From the NCBI GenBank assembly GCA_963830455.1, contig CAWHMT010000004.1, forward strand, positions 496,001 to 560,000: a stretch of DNA of 64,000 bases, given 5' to 3'. The notes below the pieces were generated by a model that saw only the letters and a list, made by a program, of their open reading frames with translations, had not been told where the DNA came from and made no database searches. A program made the translations under genes and the position numbers. The DNA comes from 20CM-2-65-7 sp963830455. GTDB lineage: Bacteria; Gemmatimonadota; Gemmatimonadetes; Gemmatimonadales; GWC2-71-9. Positions within the stretch are counted from its first letter, which is position 1, and each line of letters starts with the position of its first letter. Positions 7,836 to 15,658 of this stretch are shown piece by piece.

Positions 7836-8768
7836 ATGACATGGCAACCGATCGTCGCCGGCGTGGACGGATCGCCCGAATCGTTCCGGGCGGCGTCGCT
7901 CGCCTGGCGCATCGCCCGCGCGGCCGACGCGCGCTGCGTGCTGGTGTACGCCGTTCCGGAAGTATGGGCCCCGGGTGGCATGGCTCCGCTCGTCAACTCG
8001 GCGGACATTTTTGACCGGCTCGTCTCGGACCTCCGGGAGCAGCTCGCCCGCGAGGTGGGCGCCGAGGTCCCCGAGGCGGTTCGCCAGGCGCTCATCGCCC
8101 GGCCGGGGCGCCCCGCCGTCGTGCTCGACGAGATCGTCCGTGAGTATGGCGCGTCGCTCGTCGTCGTGGGTGGGCGGCATCACGGCGCGCTCGTACGCGG
8201 GCTGGGGGGCAGCACCGCCCATCATCTCGTTCGTACCTCGCCCGCGCCGGTGCTCGTCGCGGCATCCGGTCGGACGCAGCGGATCCTGGTCGCAACGGAC
8301 TTGTTCGCCGCCGCGGGCCCGACGCTCTCGATCGCGGGGCGCTATGCCGACCTGCTGGACGCACAGCTCCGCGTCGTGCACGTGGTCGAGGCCGCCAAGT
8401 ACCCAACGGTCGTGCCACTCTCGCTCGACACGGGCGAATTCGAGTCGCGGTCGCGGGCGGAGTTCGAGCGGCTGGTGGAGTCGGAGCTGTCGCGCGTGCC
8501 CCCGGACGACCGGGTGATACGCCGCGGCCGCCCCGACGAAGAGATCGCCGAGGAAGTGGCCGCCTGGCGCGCGGATCTCGTGGTGGTGGGCTCGCACGGC
8601 AAAGGCTGGATCGATCGGCTCCTCATCGGCAGCACGACGGAGCGCCTGCTCAATCGGCTGCCGACATCGCTGCTGGTGGTTCCCATCAGCAAACCTGCGG
8701 TCAAACGCCCGGCGCGAGCGGAAACGCGCGCTCGTGCGCGCCGCCGGAAAGGGACGGTGGTCATATGA
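7836..8768 (+). CDS. Tandem-domain universal stress protein UspA
   Basis: 310 residues with two Usp domains. Domain 1 (IVAGVDGSPESFRAASLAW) ends near residue 150 with VVGGRHHGALVRGLGGST. Domain 2 begins at RILVATDLFAAAGPT and ends VVGSHGKGWIDRLLIGST. Both carry the G-x2-G-x9-G-S/T ATP-binding signature, so nucleotide binding is likely. Tandem Usp proteins serve in starvation, hypoxia and persistence responses. AGGAG sits 6 bases before ATG at 7836, which also follows a TTCA-type operator. The stop overlaps the CBS gene start (ATGA). Paralogues are at 11178 and 12106. Confidence 0.93.
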   Translation: MTWQPIVAGVDGSPESFRAASLAWRIARAADARCVLVYAVPEVWAPGGMAPLVNSADIFDRLVSDLREQLAREVGAEVPEAVRQALIARPGRPAVVLDEIVREYGASLVVVGGRHHGALVRGLGGSTAHHLVRTSPAPVLVAASGRTQRILVATDLFAAAGPTLSIAGRYADLLDAQLRVVHVVEAAKYPTVVPLSLDTGEFESRSRAEFERLVESELSRVPPDDRVIRRGRPDEEIAEEVAAWRADLVVVGSHGKGWIDRLLIGSTTERLLNRLPTSLLVVPISKPAVKRPARAETRARARRRKGTVVI

Positions 8769-9169
8769 AAGTCGCCGACATCATGCGGACTGACGTCAAA
8801 ACAGTGGACCTCGATGCGACGGTGGCCGACGCGATCACGACGCTGGCTGACGTGCACGTGTCCGCGCTGCCGGTCACAGACGCGCATGGCAAGGTCGTGG
8901 GGGTGCTGTCCACGACCGACATCCTCTGCGCGCTGTCGGAGACCACGGAGCCGGAGCCGCGCGAGCGCCTGTTCGACGAAACGCCCGTGCGCGAGCTGAT
9001 GACACCCCGGTCACGCGTGGTCGCACCGGAGGCGGATGTCCTCGAAGCGGCGCGCCGGATGCTGGACCTCGACGTGCATCGGCTCTTTGTCGAGGACCAC
9101 GGGGGCCACTTGGTGGGCGTGATCTCGCAGACGGACATCGTCGCGGCGGTTGCTACCGCCCGGATTTAG
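8765..9169 (+). CDS. CBS-domain pair protein
   Basis: 134 residues consisting of just two CBS motifs: MKVADIMRTDVKTVDLDAT to GVLSTTDILCAL, and VRELMTPRSRVVAPEADV to VGVISQTDIVAAV. Stand-alone CBS pairs bind AMP, ATP or related nucleotides and modulate partner proteins. Translation is coupled to the UspA gene by an ATGA overlap, so the pair probably works as one energy-sensing unit. The stop overlaps by 3 bases the stop of the convergent hydrolase gene. It is similar to the C-terminal part of the CBS protein at the window start. Confidence 0.92.
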   Translation: MKVADIMRTDVKTVDLDATVADAITTLADVHVSALPVTDAHGKVVGVLSTTDILCALSETTEPEPRERLFDETPVRELMTPRSRVVAPEADVLEAARRMLDLDVHRLFVEDHGGHLVGVISQTDIVAAVATARI

Positions 9170-9912
9170 CTACTGGCTGGCGCCCAGGTTTCGAGGATTT
9201 GCCCGACGTCGAGATCCGGCGCGATGAGGCAGATGTGGCCGTGACCCCGCAGCACCTGGAGTGTCGCGCGGGGCACTCGCTCTGCCATGTACCGCGCCTG
9301 TTCCACGGCGGGGACGAGGTGATCCTGGTCGCTCGCCAGAAACAGGGTCGGCGCGCGGATATCCCCCAGCCGCTCGCGCACGTCGTACTGACGCAGGACC
9401 AGCAAGCGCTGCAGATACCCGCGGCGCGTGGTCCGGGCGGTCACCTCGAGGAAGCGCCTGATCTCTCGCGCGTGCGTGTGGCGCGAATGAAGTCGGAACG
9501 CCGTGAGGCGCCGGACGACGCTCATCGCCTGCCACGGGAACGGCACCGCACCGAGGAGCGCGATCGCGAGGTTGAGGCGCCCCTGTGGCAGGAAGCGCGG
9601 GAATGAGTTGAGGACGACGAGGCGATCGAGCATCGCCGGGTGCGCGAGCGCGAAGCTCAACGCGATCGCGCCCCCAAATGACTCTCCGACGACCGTGGCC
9701 CGCCGGTCCGGCGCGGCCGCGCTGATCACGTCCGCCAGGTCAGCGACCAGATCCTCCATCGCCGCGACGTCGCGTAACGCATAGGTCGCGACCCGATAGC
9801 GGCGCGCGAGCGACGGGACCTGCCGGTAGAACAGCTCACCCGTGCCATCCATGCCAGGCACGAGCACCAGCAACGGACCAGCGCCCGCGAGGCGGACCTC
9901 CGGCTTGTACAT
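9166..9912 (-). CDS. Alpha/beta-fold hydrolase
   Basis: About 248 residues. The fold is clear from LLVLVPGMDGTGELF (oxyanion loop), the nucleophile elbow VVGESFGGAIAL, an acidic residue in FLASDQDHLVPA and the catalytic His in LRGHGHICLIA, giving a full Ser-Asp-His triad. The substrate cannot be read from sequence; relatives include esterases and acyl hydrolases. I chose the ATG at 9912 (MYKPEVRLAG) because upstream residues are unlike the fold's N-terminus. The alternative ATG at 9987 would add 25 residues and run into the operator of the divergent gene. The 3' end is convergent with the CBS gene. Confidence 0.85.
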   Translation of the reverse strand: MYKPEVRLAGAGPLLVLVPGMDGTGELFYRQVPSLARRYRVATYALRDVAAMEDLVADLADVISAAAPDRRATVVGESFGGAIALSFALAHPAMLDRLVVLNSFPRFLPQGRLNLAIALLGAVPFPWQAMSVVRRLTAFRLHSRHTHAREIRRFLEVTARTTRRGYLQRLLVLRQYDVRERLGDIRAPTLFLASDQDHLVPAVEQARYMAERVPRATLQVLRGHGHICLIAPDLDVGQILETWAPASS

Positions 9913-9981
9913 GGGAACAAGATATCCGGTGAGTCTGAAACCACGCGCAACGTCGCATGAAAATCTGGTCCCTGTATGAGG

Positions 9982-10008
9982 GCTCACACACTACTCACAA
10001 CCTCTTCA
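9982..10008 (+). promoter_or_regulatory. Triple 11-bp-phased TCA repeat upstream of GerW-like gene
   Basis: GCTCA (9982), ACTCA (9993) and CTTCA (10004) are spaced exactly 11 bp apart. The last copy ends 44 bp before the ATG at 10053, the same position as the operators of other operons here. No inverted TGAAG half-site is present. A -10-like TACAGA begins at 10038. Confidence 0.45.
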
Positions 10009-10052
10009 GGCACGCACGATTTCCTTTCTGGGGCGAGTACAGAGAGGCGGCT

Positions 10053-10364
10053 ATGACGACCAAGGGACTGATCGATTCCGCGGTCGAACATGTGCGCACC
10101 AACGCCAGCATGAAAACGGTGTTCGGTGAGCCGGTTCGGGTAGACGGACGGACGTTGATCCCGGTTGCGAAGGTGCCGGGGAAGGACGCCGTTGGAGCCG
10201 CGGCCCGGCCGATCGGCGTCGTACAGGTCAGCGAGACGGAAACCAAGTTCGTCTCCTTTGGACAGACCAAGCGGTTCGCTTGGGTCGCCGCCATCAGCGC
10301 CGCCGTGGGGCTACTGGTCGGCCGGCTGGTCCGCAGGCGGGGCGCGCGGGTAACGGGGTTCTGA
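10053..10364 (+). CDS. GerW/YtfJ-like small membrane protein
   Basis: 103 residues. The segment MKTVFGEPVRVDGRTLIPVAKV is the signature of the GerW (YtfJ) sporulation-protein family, which is also widespread in non-sporulating bacteria with unknown function. The usual Gly-rich middle is short. A C-terminal hydrophobic helix (VAAISAAVGLLVGRLV) followed by RRRGAR predicts one membrane anchor. The start at 10053 has a weak upstream GAGAGGCGG ribosome site. A GTG-starting gene follows after 2 bases. Confidence 0.75.
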   Translation: MTTKGLIDSAVEHVRTNASMKTVFGEPVRVDGRTLIPVAKVPGKDAVGAAARPIGVVQVSETETKFVSFGQTKRFAWVAAISAAVGLLVGRLVRRRGARVTGF

Positions 10365-10366
10365 CC

Positions 10367-11098
10367 GTGCGGCGCGCATTACGCGTGGGGTGGGCGGCGC
10401 TGTCCGCGCTCGTCGTGGAAAGCACACTGCTCGCGCTCGCCGCGGTGCCATCCGTTCTTCTACTACAGTGGGTGGCGCGCTCCACGGCGGGATCAGCTCG
10501 CGCCGTGGTCCTCCTGTGCGTGTTCGGACCGGCCTACGTTCTGTTCGCCCTGTGCTTCATGGTGGTTTCGCCACTTGCCATGCGGGTACTCGGCTGGCGC
10601 ACTCCCAACGACGCCACACTGCGTATCGCACGGCTGGAGTGGCCGCTGCTCGACTGGGCACGCTATCTGGCGTCCGCGCATCTCGTGCGTCTCGTCGCCG
10701 GCGCCATCCTGCGCGCCACGCCCCTGTGGACGATGTACGTGCGGCTTAACGGTGCCCGGATCGGTCGGCGCGTCTACATCAACAGCCTCGAGGTCATGGA
10801 CCATAACCTTCTCGACTTCGGGGACGGCGTTGTGATCGGCGCGGGCGCGCATCTCTCGGGCCATACGGTCGAAGGCGGGTTCCTGAAGACGGGCGCTGTG
10901 ACGTTGGGCCGCAACGTCACGATCGGCGTCGGCAGTGTGATCGACATCGATGTCGCCGTCGGCACCGATACCCAGGTCGGTGCGCTCAGTCTCGTGCCAA
11001 AGCACTCTCGGCTGTCCGGTGGTGCGATGTACGTCGGCATCCCGGCAAAGCGGATTGACGCGCATCAGGAGCGCCGGCTGCCGTTCGTCCCGGCGTAG
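10367..11098 (+). CDS. Membrane-linked left-handed beta-helix (hexapeptide) acyltransferase-like protein
   Basis: 243 residues from GTG 10367, two bases after the GerW-like stop. Two N-terminal membrane helices (about 8-35 and 42-70) precede a hexapeptide-repeat region with imperfect [LIV]-G-x4 turns: GARIGRRVYINSLEV, DGVVIGAGAHLSG, LGRNVTIGVGSVIDIDV. It resembles the C-terminal part of Pls-type and other NRPS-like enzymes, in which a hexapeptide domain sits beside membrane helices. A catalytic His-containing loop (MDHNLLDFG, HLSGHTVEGG) is plausible. The substrate is unknown. Terminal VGIPAKRI is typical of hexapeptide acetyltransferases. Confidence 0.7.
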   Translation: MRRALRVGWAALSALVVESTLLALAAVPSVLLLQWVARSTAGSARAVVLLCVFGPAYVLFALCFMVVSPLAMRVLGWRTPNDATLRIARLEWPLLDWARYLASAHLVRLVAGAILRATPLWTMYVRLNGARIGRRVYINSLEVMDHNLLDFGDGVVIGAGAHLSGHTVEGGFLKTGAVTLGRNVTIGVGSVIDIDVAVGTDTQVGALSLVPKHSRLSGGAMYVGIPAKRIDAHQERRLPFVPA

Positions 11099-11104
11099 AA
11101 GAAC

Positions 11105-11131
11105 CTTCGCGTCATCCTCAAGATTCCTTCA
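11105..11131 (+). promoter_or_regulatory. 11-bp-phased CTTCA repeats upstream of usp operon
   Basis: CTTCG (11105), CCTCA (11116) and CTTCA (11127) are spaced exactly 11 bp apart and end 46 bp before the ATG at 11178. A -10-like TACCCT begins at 11157, 25 bases after the last copy. It matches the direct-repeat part of the operator family in this window. Confidence 0.5.
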
Positions 11132-11177
11132 CAAAAACCGGCCCACCTTGAAAGTGTACCCTTGCGAGGAGCCGGCA

Positions 11178-12095
11178 ATGACTTGGGGTCCGATCGTCGT
11201 TGGCGTTGATGTCTCGCCCGAAGCCAAAGGCGCCGCAGTGGTTGGGGAGCGCCTGGCCCATCTCGCGAACGTTCCCTGCCATGTGGTTCATGCGGTGCGC
11301 GATGCCTGGGCCCCGCTCGTCGCGGTGAGCGCCGACCCACAGGTCGTGGACATGCAGCAGCTGCAGCTCGCGGTCGCGCGCCATCACGTGAACGAGCTGC
11401 TCGGCCCCAGCGTCTCCGACTTCGCCCGTCGCGAGCTGGACGTCTTCTTCGGGCCCGCCGCTGTCGTGCTGCAGCAGGTCACGAGAGACGAGCGTCCGGG
11501 TCTCGTGGTGCTCGGCGGCAAGCACCACTCCGTGCTGGAGCGCTGGCTGGGCGGCAGCACGAGCCTGCACATGGTGCGCGCGGCCGAGGTCCCGGTTCTC
11601 ATCACGGCGGGCACTCCGACGGCGTTCAAGCGCGTGCTGGTCGCCGCTGACCTCTCGAAAGCCGCGGGACCGACGATCGGTCTCGCGGAGCGGTTTGCGA
11701 GACTGGTCGGCGCGGAGCTGCGCGTCCTGACGGTGTTCGAGCCCCTTCCCGATCTGCCCGGCATCCCGCCGGTGAATCCGACGGAGTACTTCGCGCTCGG
11801 CCAGGAGACGCTGCAGCGGGACATCTGGCCGCTCGTGAAGACGCCGGCCGTCGAGAAGTTCGTGCGGCACGGCACAGTCGTGGATACGCTGCTACGCGAG
11901 TGCACGGACTGGAAGGCGGATGTGCTCGTCGTCGGGTCGCACGGCAAGGGATGGGCGCAACGGGTGCTCCTGGGCAGTGTCACTGAGCAGCTGATCAATC
12001 ATCTACCAACCTCGCTGCTGGTGGCGCCGGTGGGCGTCGCGGCGGCGGCGCTCGCGAAACGGTCAAAACGCCAGCTGGCGGCCAGCGCGCGCTGA
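11178..12095 (+). CDS. Tandem-domain universal stress protein UspA
   Basis: 305 residues, two Usp domains. Domain 1 starts IVVGVDVSPEAKGAAVV and has VVLGGKHHSVLERWLGGST. Domain 2 starts RVLVAADLSKAAGPT and ends VVGSHGKGWAQRVLLGSV, keeping the G-x2-G-x9-G-[ST]-type nucleotide motif except that the last position is S-V. It is a paralogue of the genes at 7836 and 12106 and probably arose by local duplication. GAGGAG lies 8 bases before ATG at 11178. It leads an operon with a second Usp, a HemG-like flavoprotein and small membrane and BON proteins. Confidence 0.93.
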   Translation: MTWGPIVVGVDVSPEAKGAAVVGERLAHLANVPCHVVHAVRDAWAPLVAVSADPQVVDMQQLQLAVARHHVNELLGPSVSDFARRELDVFFGPAAVVLQQVTRDERPGLVVLGGKHHSVLERWLGGSTSLHMVRAAEVPVLITAGTPTAFKRVLVAADLSKAAGPTIGLAERFARLVGAELRVLTVFEPLPDLPGIPPVNPTEYFALGQETLQRDIWPLVKTPAVEKFVRHGTVVDTLLRECTDWKADVLVVGSHGKGWAQRVLLGSVTEQLINHLPTSLLVAPVGVAAAALAKRSKRQLAASAR

Positions 12096-12105
12096 GGAGG
12101 TTGCC

Positions 12106-13053
12106 ATGAACGGTCAACCGATTGTCGTTGGTGTCGACGGCTCGCCCGAAAGTGGAGTCGCCGCAAGCGCTGCGTGGTTGCTGGCGCAGGCCGCGGGCGT
12201 CGAGTGTCAGCTGGTCCATACCGTGGGTGACGGCCGCAGCGCCTTCATGGCGGCCGGCAACGGGGTGTCGGTCGAGGCGATCGAGCTCGCGATGCTGGCG
12301 CGCGCGCGCAACGAGGTGCTGGCAGCGATCGGAGACCGGGTCCCGCCCCGCGTCGCGCAGCACGTGATCGTCCGTCGCGGGCGCGCGGCGGCGGTCCTCG
12401 ATGACGTGATCGCGGAAACCAACGCGCAGATGATCGTGCTCGGGGGCAAGCACCACTCGAGCCTCGGGCGCTGGCTGGGCGGAAGCACGGTGCAGCATGT
12501 CGTGCGGCGGCTGCGCGTGCCGTTGCTCGTCACGACTGGGGAGCTCCCCCCCCGCGCGCGCGTGATGGTCGCGGTCGACGTGTCCCACGCGGCACACATC
12601 ACCATCGATCGGGCGGTCGCATTTGCGCAGCTCCTGGGCGGCCCGCTGCACGCGCTCCACGTCATCGAGCCCGCGGTGACCGTCCCCGAGGCCGCGTTTC
12701 TTCCGGATCCTGCCGATCACGAAGGCTGGTCGCGCGAGCGGATGGAGCGGGACTTCTGGCCGCTCCTGCCGATTCCGGACCACCACAAGGTGATCCGGCC
12801 CGGCCCCGCGACGCCGACGATCGCCCAGGAGGCGGCGGCGTGGCGCGCGGATGTGATCGTCGTCGGCTCGCACGGGAAGGGATGGGTCGATCGCCTGTTG
12901 ATCGGCAGCGTCACGGAGGAGTTGCTGAACGATCTGCCCGCCGCCGTGCTCGTGATTCCAGTGCCGGCGCCGGTGCGCCGCGAGCCGGCACGGGCGCGGT
13001 TTCGCGCGGCCGAGGCGCGCGCTTCAGGGATGAAGAATAGAGTGTACCCATGA
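12106..13053 (+). CDS. Tandem-domain universal stress protein UspA
   Basis: 315 residues, two Usp domains: IVVGVDGSPESGVAASAAW to VLGGKHHSSLGRWLGGST, and RVMVAVDVSHAAHIT to VVGSHGKGWVDRLLIGSV. The nucleotide-binding Gly signature is present in both. The last 30 residues are Arg/Ala/Pro-rich and probably disordered. GAGGAGG just ahead of ATG 12106 overlaps the end of the previous usp gene. The stop overlaps the next start (ATGA). Three tandem-type Usp proteins within 5 kb is characteristic of dormancy or hypoxia stress islands. Confidence 0.93.
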   Translation: MNGQPIVVGVDGSPESGVAASAAWLLAQAAGVECQLVHTVGDGRSAFMAAGNGVSVEAIELAMLARARNEVLAAIGDRVPPRVAQHVIVRRGRAAAVLDDVIAETNAQMIVLGGKHHSSLGRWLGGSTVQHVVRRLRVPLLVTTGELPPRARVMVAVDVSHAAHITIDRAVAFAQLLGGPLHALHVIEPAVTVPEAAFLPDPADHEGWSRERMERDFWPLLPIPDHHKVIRPGPATPTIAQEAAAWRADVIVVGSHGKGWVDRLLIGSVTEELLNDLPAAVLVIPVPAPVRREPARARFRAAEARASGMKNRVYP

Positions 13054-13619
13054 GCCACATCCTGATCGTTTACGGAACGACCGACGGCCACACGCGCAAG
13101 ATCGCTCAGGTACTGGCCGAAGACCTCCGCGCCAAACGGTGCAGCGTCGATATCATGGACGCGGCGGATATTCTCTGGCTTGTGAGCCCGGAGGGCTACG
13201 ACGGCGTGATCGTCGCCGCGTCGGTGCATATCGGGGACTATCAGAAACCGGTCGCGCGCTGGGTGCGCCAGCATGCGGCGGCGCTCAGTGCGATGCCCAG
13301 CGCGTTTCTCTCCGTGTCGCTGGCGGTGCTCGAACGGCGGGCCCAGGTTCGCTCCGAGATCATCAGCATTATGGAGCGTTTCCTCGAGCGGTGTGGTTGG
13401 CGGCCGACGATCACCAAAATGGTCGCGGGTGCCCTGCCGTATACCCGTTATGGCTGGCTAAAGCGGCAAATGATGAAGCGGATCCTCGCGGAGGCCGGCG
13501 GTGACGTCGATACGACGCGGGATTACGAGTACACCGACTGGATCGATTTGCGCCACTTCGCCGAGGACTTCGCCGGCCTGGCATCGGAACGGCGGGTCGA
13601 GGTCGGAGGGATCGCATGA
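13050..13619 (+). CDS. hemG: HemG-like flavodoxin-domain protein (protoporphyrinogen oxidase type)
   Basis: 189 residues. The FMN-binding flavodoxin loop is VYGTTDGHTRKIAQVLAEDL near the start; further signatures are YDGVIVAASVHIGDYQKPV and TKMVAGALPYTRYGWLKR, the latter typical of HemG-type menaquinone-dependent protoporphyrinogen IX dehydrogenases (YTRYG/YxxYxW element). HemG couples haem synthesis to the quinone pool and works without oxygen, which suits a locus with 72 cytochrome haem sites. It lies in a usp operon with ATGA overlaps on both sides. A general stress flavodoxin is the alternative. Confidence 0.75.
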   Translation: MSHILIVYGTTDGHTRKIAQVLAEDLRAKRCSVDIMDAADILWLVSPEGYDGVIVAASVHIGDYQKPVARWVRQHAAALSAMPSAFLSVSLAVLERRAQVRSEIISIMERFLERCGWRPTITKMVAGALPYTRYGWLKRQMMKRILAEAGGDVDTTRDYEYTDWIDLRHFAEDFAGLASERRVEVGGIA

Positions 13620-13837
13620 TTCGCAGGATTCTCGGTTTCGCCGTTGTCGCGATCGTCGCACTGCTGGTGCTCAAGATCGCGCTGGGACTGTTGGGCGTGC
13701 TCTTCGGTCTGGCCGTTTCCGTCCTCGTGCTCGCGGCGATGGGATACGCGTTCTACGTCGTCCTCCGTGTTTTCAGTCCGCGTACGGCCGAGCGGATACG
13801 GCAGGCGATTCGCGGCACGCCACGTACCACGCTATAG
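13616..13837 (+). CDS. Small membrane protein, unknown
   Basis: 73 residues beginning in an ATGA overlap with the HemG-like gene. A long hydrophobic stretch (about residues 6-50: FAVVAIVALLVLKIALGLL and further Val/Leu-rich sequence) predicts one long or two short membrane helices, followed by a basic tail (SPRTAERIRQAIRG). No family recognised. The operon position suggests it belongs to the same stress response. Confidence 0.7.
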   Translation: MIRRILGFAVVAIVALLVLKIALGLLGVLFGLAVSVLVLAAMGYAFYVVLRVFSPRTAERIRQAIRGTPRTTL

Positions 13838-13861
13838 AAGGACATGAGGAGGGTGAGCGAC

Positions 13862-14152
13862 ATGAGGGACGATGATACGGAGCAGTCGCTGGAAGGCGGC
13901 ATGGGTGTGCAGATGTGGTTGTCGCACGCCGAGGAAACACAACCACAAATCGATCTGCAACGGAAGATCTGGGACGAGCTGCGCCACGTGCCCGAACCGG
14001 AGACCCAGGGCGTCAGCGTGGAAGTCGAAGCGTTCGTGGCCACGCTCACGGGGTGGGTTCCCTCAGATCTCGCGAAGCTCCACGTGCAGGGCGTAGCCGA
14101 GCACGTACGGGGAGTCGTGGCCGTGATCAACCAGCTCGCTGTCACGGGCTGA
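13862..14152 (+). CDS. Single BON-domain protein
   Basis: 96 residues. After an acidic leader, one BON module is seen: IDLQRKIWDELRHVPEPET, VSVEVEAFVATLTGWVPSD and VRGVVAVINQLAV. The start was decided by the ribosome site: AGGAGGG at 13847-13853 lies 8 bases before ATG 13862, while the ATG at 13844 has no good site. BON modules bind lipids or small ligands and occur in osmotic and envelope stress proteins. Probably the last gene of the usp operon. Confidence 0.8.
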   Translation: MRDDDTEQSLEGGMGVQMWLSHAEETQPQIDLQRKIWDELRHVPEPETQGVSVEVEAFVATLTGWVPSDLAKLHVQGVAEHVRGVVAVINQLAVTG

Positions 14153-14201
14153 GCCACTCGGCCGTCTAGCGGGACATTCGGTGGCGCCGTAAGATTATCG
14201 C

Positions 14202-14732
14202 ATGGCGTTCCGTCGCGGCATCTACATCGTTCCGACGCACCGCTGGTACATCGAGCGGACGGTATGGCTGATCGCCGGTGTCTTCCTGCTCACCAGCACG
14301 TTACTCGCCGCACTCGTCAATCCGTACTGGATCCTGTTGACCATTGCGACAGCCTGGGCATCGATCGGTGTTTCGCTCACCGGGTTCTGCATCGTCGGCA
14401 ACATCCTCTACCGGCTCGGCTTCACGCCGATGCTCGGCCAGCCGGGACGGGGCAATCTCTACTTCATGCAAACCGATCGCTGGTACCTCGAGCGGCGGAT
14501 CTATCTCGCGGTCGGCATCAACCTCACGATTGCGTCGCTGCTGTCGCTGGTGCACAGCCCCTGGTGGCTGACCTTCACCGCGTTTGTAGGCGTCGCGATG
14601 GTGTGGTTCGCCGGCACGGGCTATTGCATCATGGCGAATAGCCTCTACTGGCTGGGTGCCGAGCCCCGCCTCAGCCCCGAGAAGCGGACTGCCGCCCCAA
14701 CGCCGCACTCCGGGGTCCCGCAGCCGCAGTAA
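14202..14732 (+). CDS. Internally duplicated DUF2892-like membrane protein
   Basis: 176 residues built from two similar halves. Half 1 has HRWYIERTVWLIAGVFLL, a second helix, and GFCIVGNILYRLGFTPML; half 2 has DRWYLERRIYLAVGINLT, a second helix, and GYCIMANSLYWLGAEPRL. Each half carries two membrane helices, like the YgaP-type DUF2892 domain, and one conserved Cys in the second helix (GFCIV / GYCIM). The function is unknown; YgaP-like domains often accompany rhodaneses and sulfur metabolism. A single-domain DUF2892 protein follows at 14814. Confidence 0.75.
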   Translation: MAFRRGIYIVPTHRWYIERTVWLIAGVFLLTSTLLAALVNPYWILLTIATAWASIGVSLTGFCIVGNILYRLGFTPMLGQPGRGNLYFMQTDRWYLERRIYLAVGINLTIASLLSLVHSPWWLTFTAFVGVAMVWFAGTGYCIMANSLYWLGAEPRLSPEKRTAAPTPHSGVPQPQ

Positions 14733-14813
14733 ACGAATCTTCACAACCAAATCAGACTAACAACACCGCCTCCGGCGTTCTTGAAGGGAGTAGCAACCTT
14801 CACCGGAGGATCA

Positions 14814-15035
14814 ATGAAGCCCTTCATCAATGAAGCCGGCTGGGACCGCGCGCTTCGAGTCGTGTTCGGCGTCGTGCTGCTGTATCTGGGCTGGGGTGGC
14901 GTCATCGGTGGCACCGTCGGTTCGATCCTCAAGATCGCGGGCTTTCTCCCACTCGTGACGGGCATCGTGGGCTGGTGCGCCCTGTACGCGGTGTTCGGCA
15001 TCAGGACCTGCTCACAAATACCGGACCGCGCATGA
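14814..15035 (+). CDS. DUF2892 (YgaP transmembrane-type) protein
   Basis: 73 residues. The family signature is clear: a leader NEAGWDRALRVVFGVVLLYL, a Gly-rich turn, then GFLPLVTGIVGWCALYAVFG and a terminal Cys (RTC). Two membrane helices are predicted. GGAGGA at 14805-14810 fixes the start at ATG 14814; the ATG at 14781 lacks a ribosome site. CTTCA (14739) and AATCA (14750), 11 bp apart, lie upstream but fit the shared operator poorly. The stop overlaps the OsmC start (ATGA). Confidence 0.85.
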   Translation: MKPFINEAGWDRALRVVFGVVLLYLGWGGVIGGTVGSILKIAGFLPLVTGIVGWCALYAVFGIRTCSQIPDRA

Positions 15036-15487
15036 GCGGGGCCAACGAACGGTTTGAGCTCGCGCTGACGCTGCGTGACGGCTACACCTTCACCGTCGAT
15101 TTCGCGCCGGGGGAGGGGCCGCCGCTGGTGGTGGATGAGTTGTCGCCGCTCGGTGAAGGCAACGGACCCAACCCGGCGCGCCTGCTGGCGGCCGCGGTGG
15201 GAAGCTGCCTGAGTGCGAGCCTCCTGTACTGCCTGCGGAAATCTCGTGTGGAGGTTGCCGAGCTCCGCACGAAGGTTGAAGGTACCATCGTACGGAACGA
15301 GCGCGGACGGCTCAGAATCGGCGGCTTGCGCGTTCGCCTCGCACCGGAAGTCACGCAGGAACAGCGCGAACGCATGGGACGCTGCCTGGAGCTCTTTCAG
15401 GACTTCTGCATCGTCACGGAGAGCGTCCGCGCTGGAATCGCGGTGGACGTCGACGTGGAGAACGTGCCGGTCGCCGCCCCCGTTTGA
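15032..15487 (+). CDS. OsmC-like peroxiredoxin
   Basis: 151 residues of the OsmC/YhfA family. The two redox Cys are visible: one in the helix start AAAVGSCLSASLLYCLRKS and one in FQDFCIVTESVRAGI. OsmC proteins reduce organic hydroperoxides using a Cys pair. GEGNGPNPARLL is the typical lead-in to the first Cys. An additional Cys lies seven residues after the first. Coupled to the DUF2892 gene by an ATGA overlap, fitting a sulfur or peroxide stress module. Confidence 0.88.
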   Translation: MSGANERFELALTLRDGYTFTVDFAPGEGPPLVVDELSPLGEGNGPNPARLLAAAVGSCLSASLLYCLRKSRVEVAELRTKVEGTIVRNERGRLRIGGLRVRLAPEVTQEQRERMGRCLELFQDFCIVTESVRAGIAVDVDVENVPVAAPV

Positions 15488-15496
15488 GGCTCAGGC

Positions 15497-15527
15497 GACT
15501 CGAAACGAGCCGCCCTGACTCGAAACG
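15497..15527. repeat. Direct repeat GACTCGAAACG (x2, 20 bp apart)
   Basis: Two exact 11-base copies at 15497 and 15517 in the 171-base gap between the OsmC gene and a lipoprotein gene. The first copy contains the small inverted repeat CTCG-AAA-CGAG, and GGCTC/GAGCC arms flank it. It could be an operator or part of the OsmC transcript's terminator hairpin. I see no T tract. Confidence 0.35.
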
Positions 15528-15658
15528 CGTCTGGTCCTCCCGGTGAGCCTGATCACACGTGTCGTCTGATCCTGCGTGCAATCGCGGAGTTGCCGAGGGG
15601 GTCGACGCGGCATTCACCTTGCCCTAGTGCCGGGGACCATTCTCCCTGGAGCCCGAGC

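Noticed and set aside
9913..9987. N-terminal extension of the alpha/beta hydrolase to ATG 9987
   Set aside because: The extra 25 residues do not match the fold's start and would overlap the repeat element of the divergent gene.
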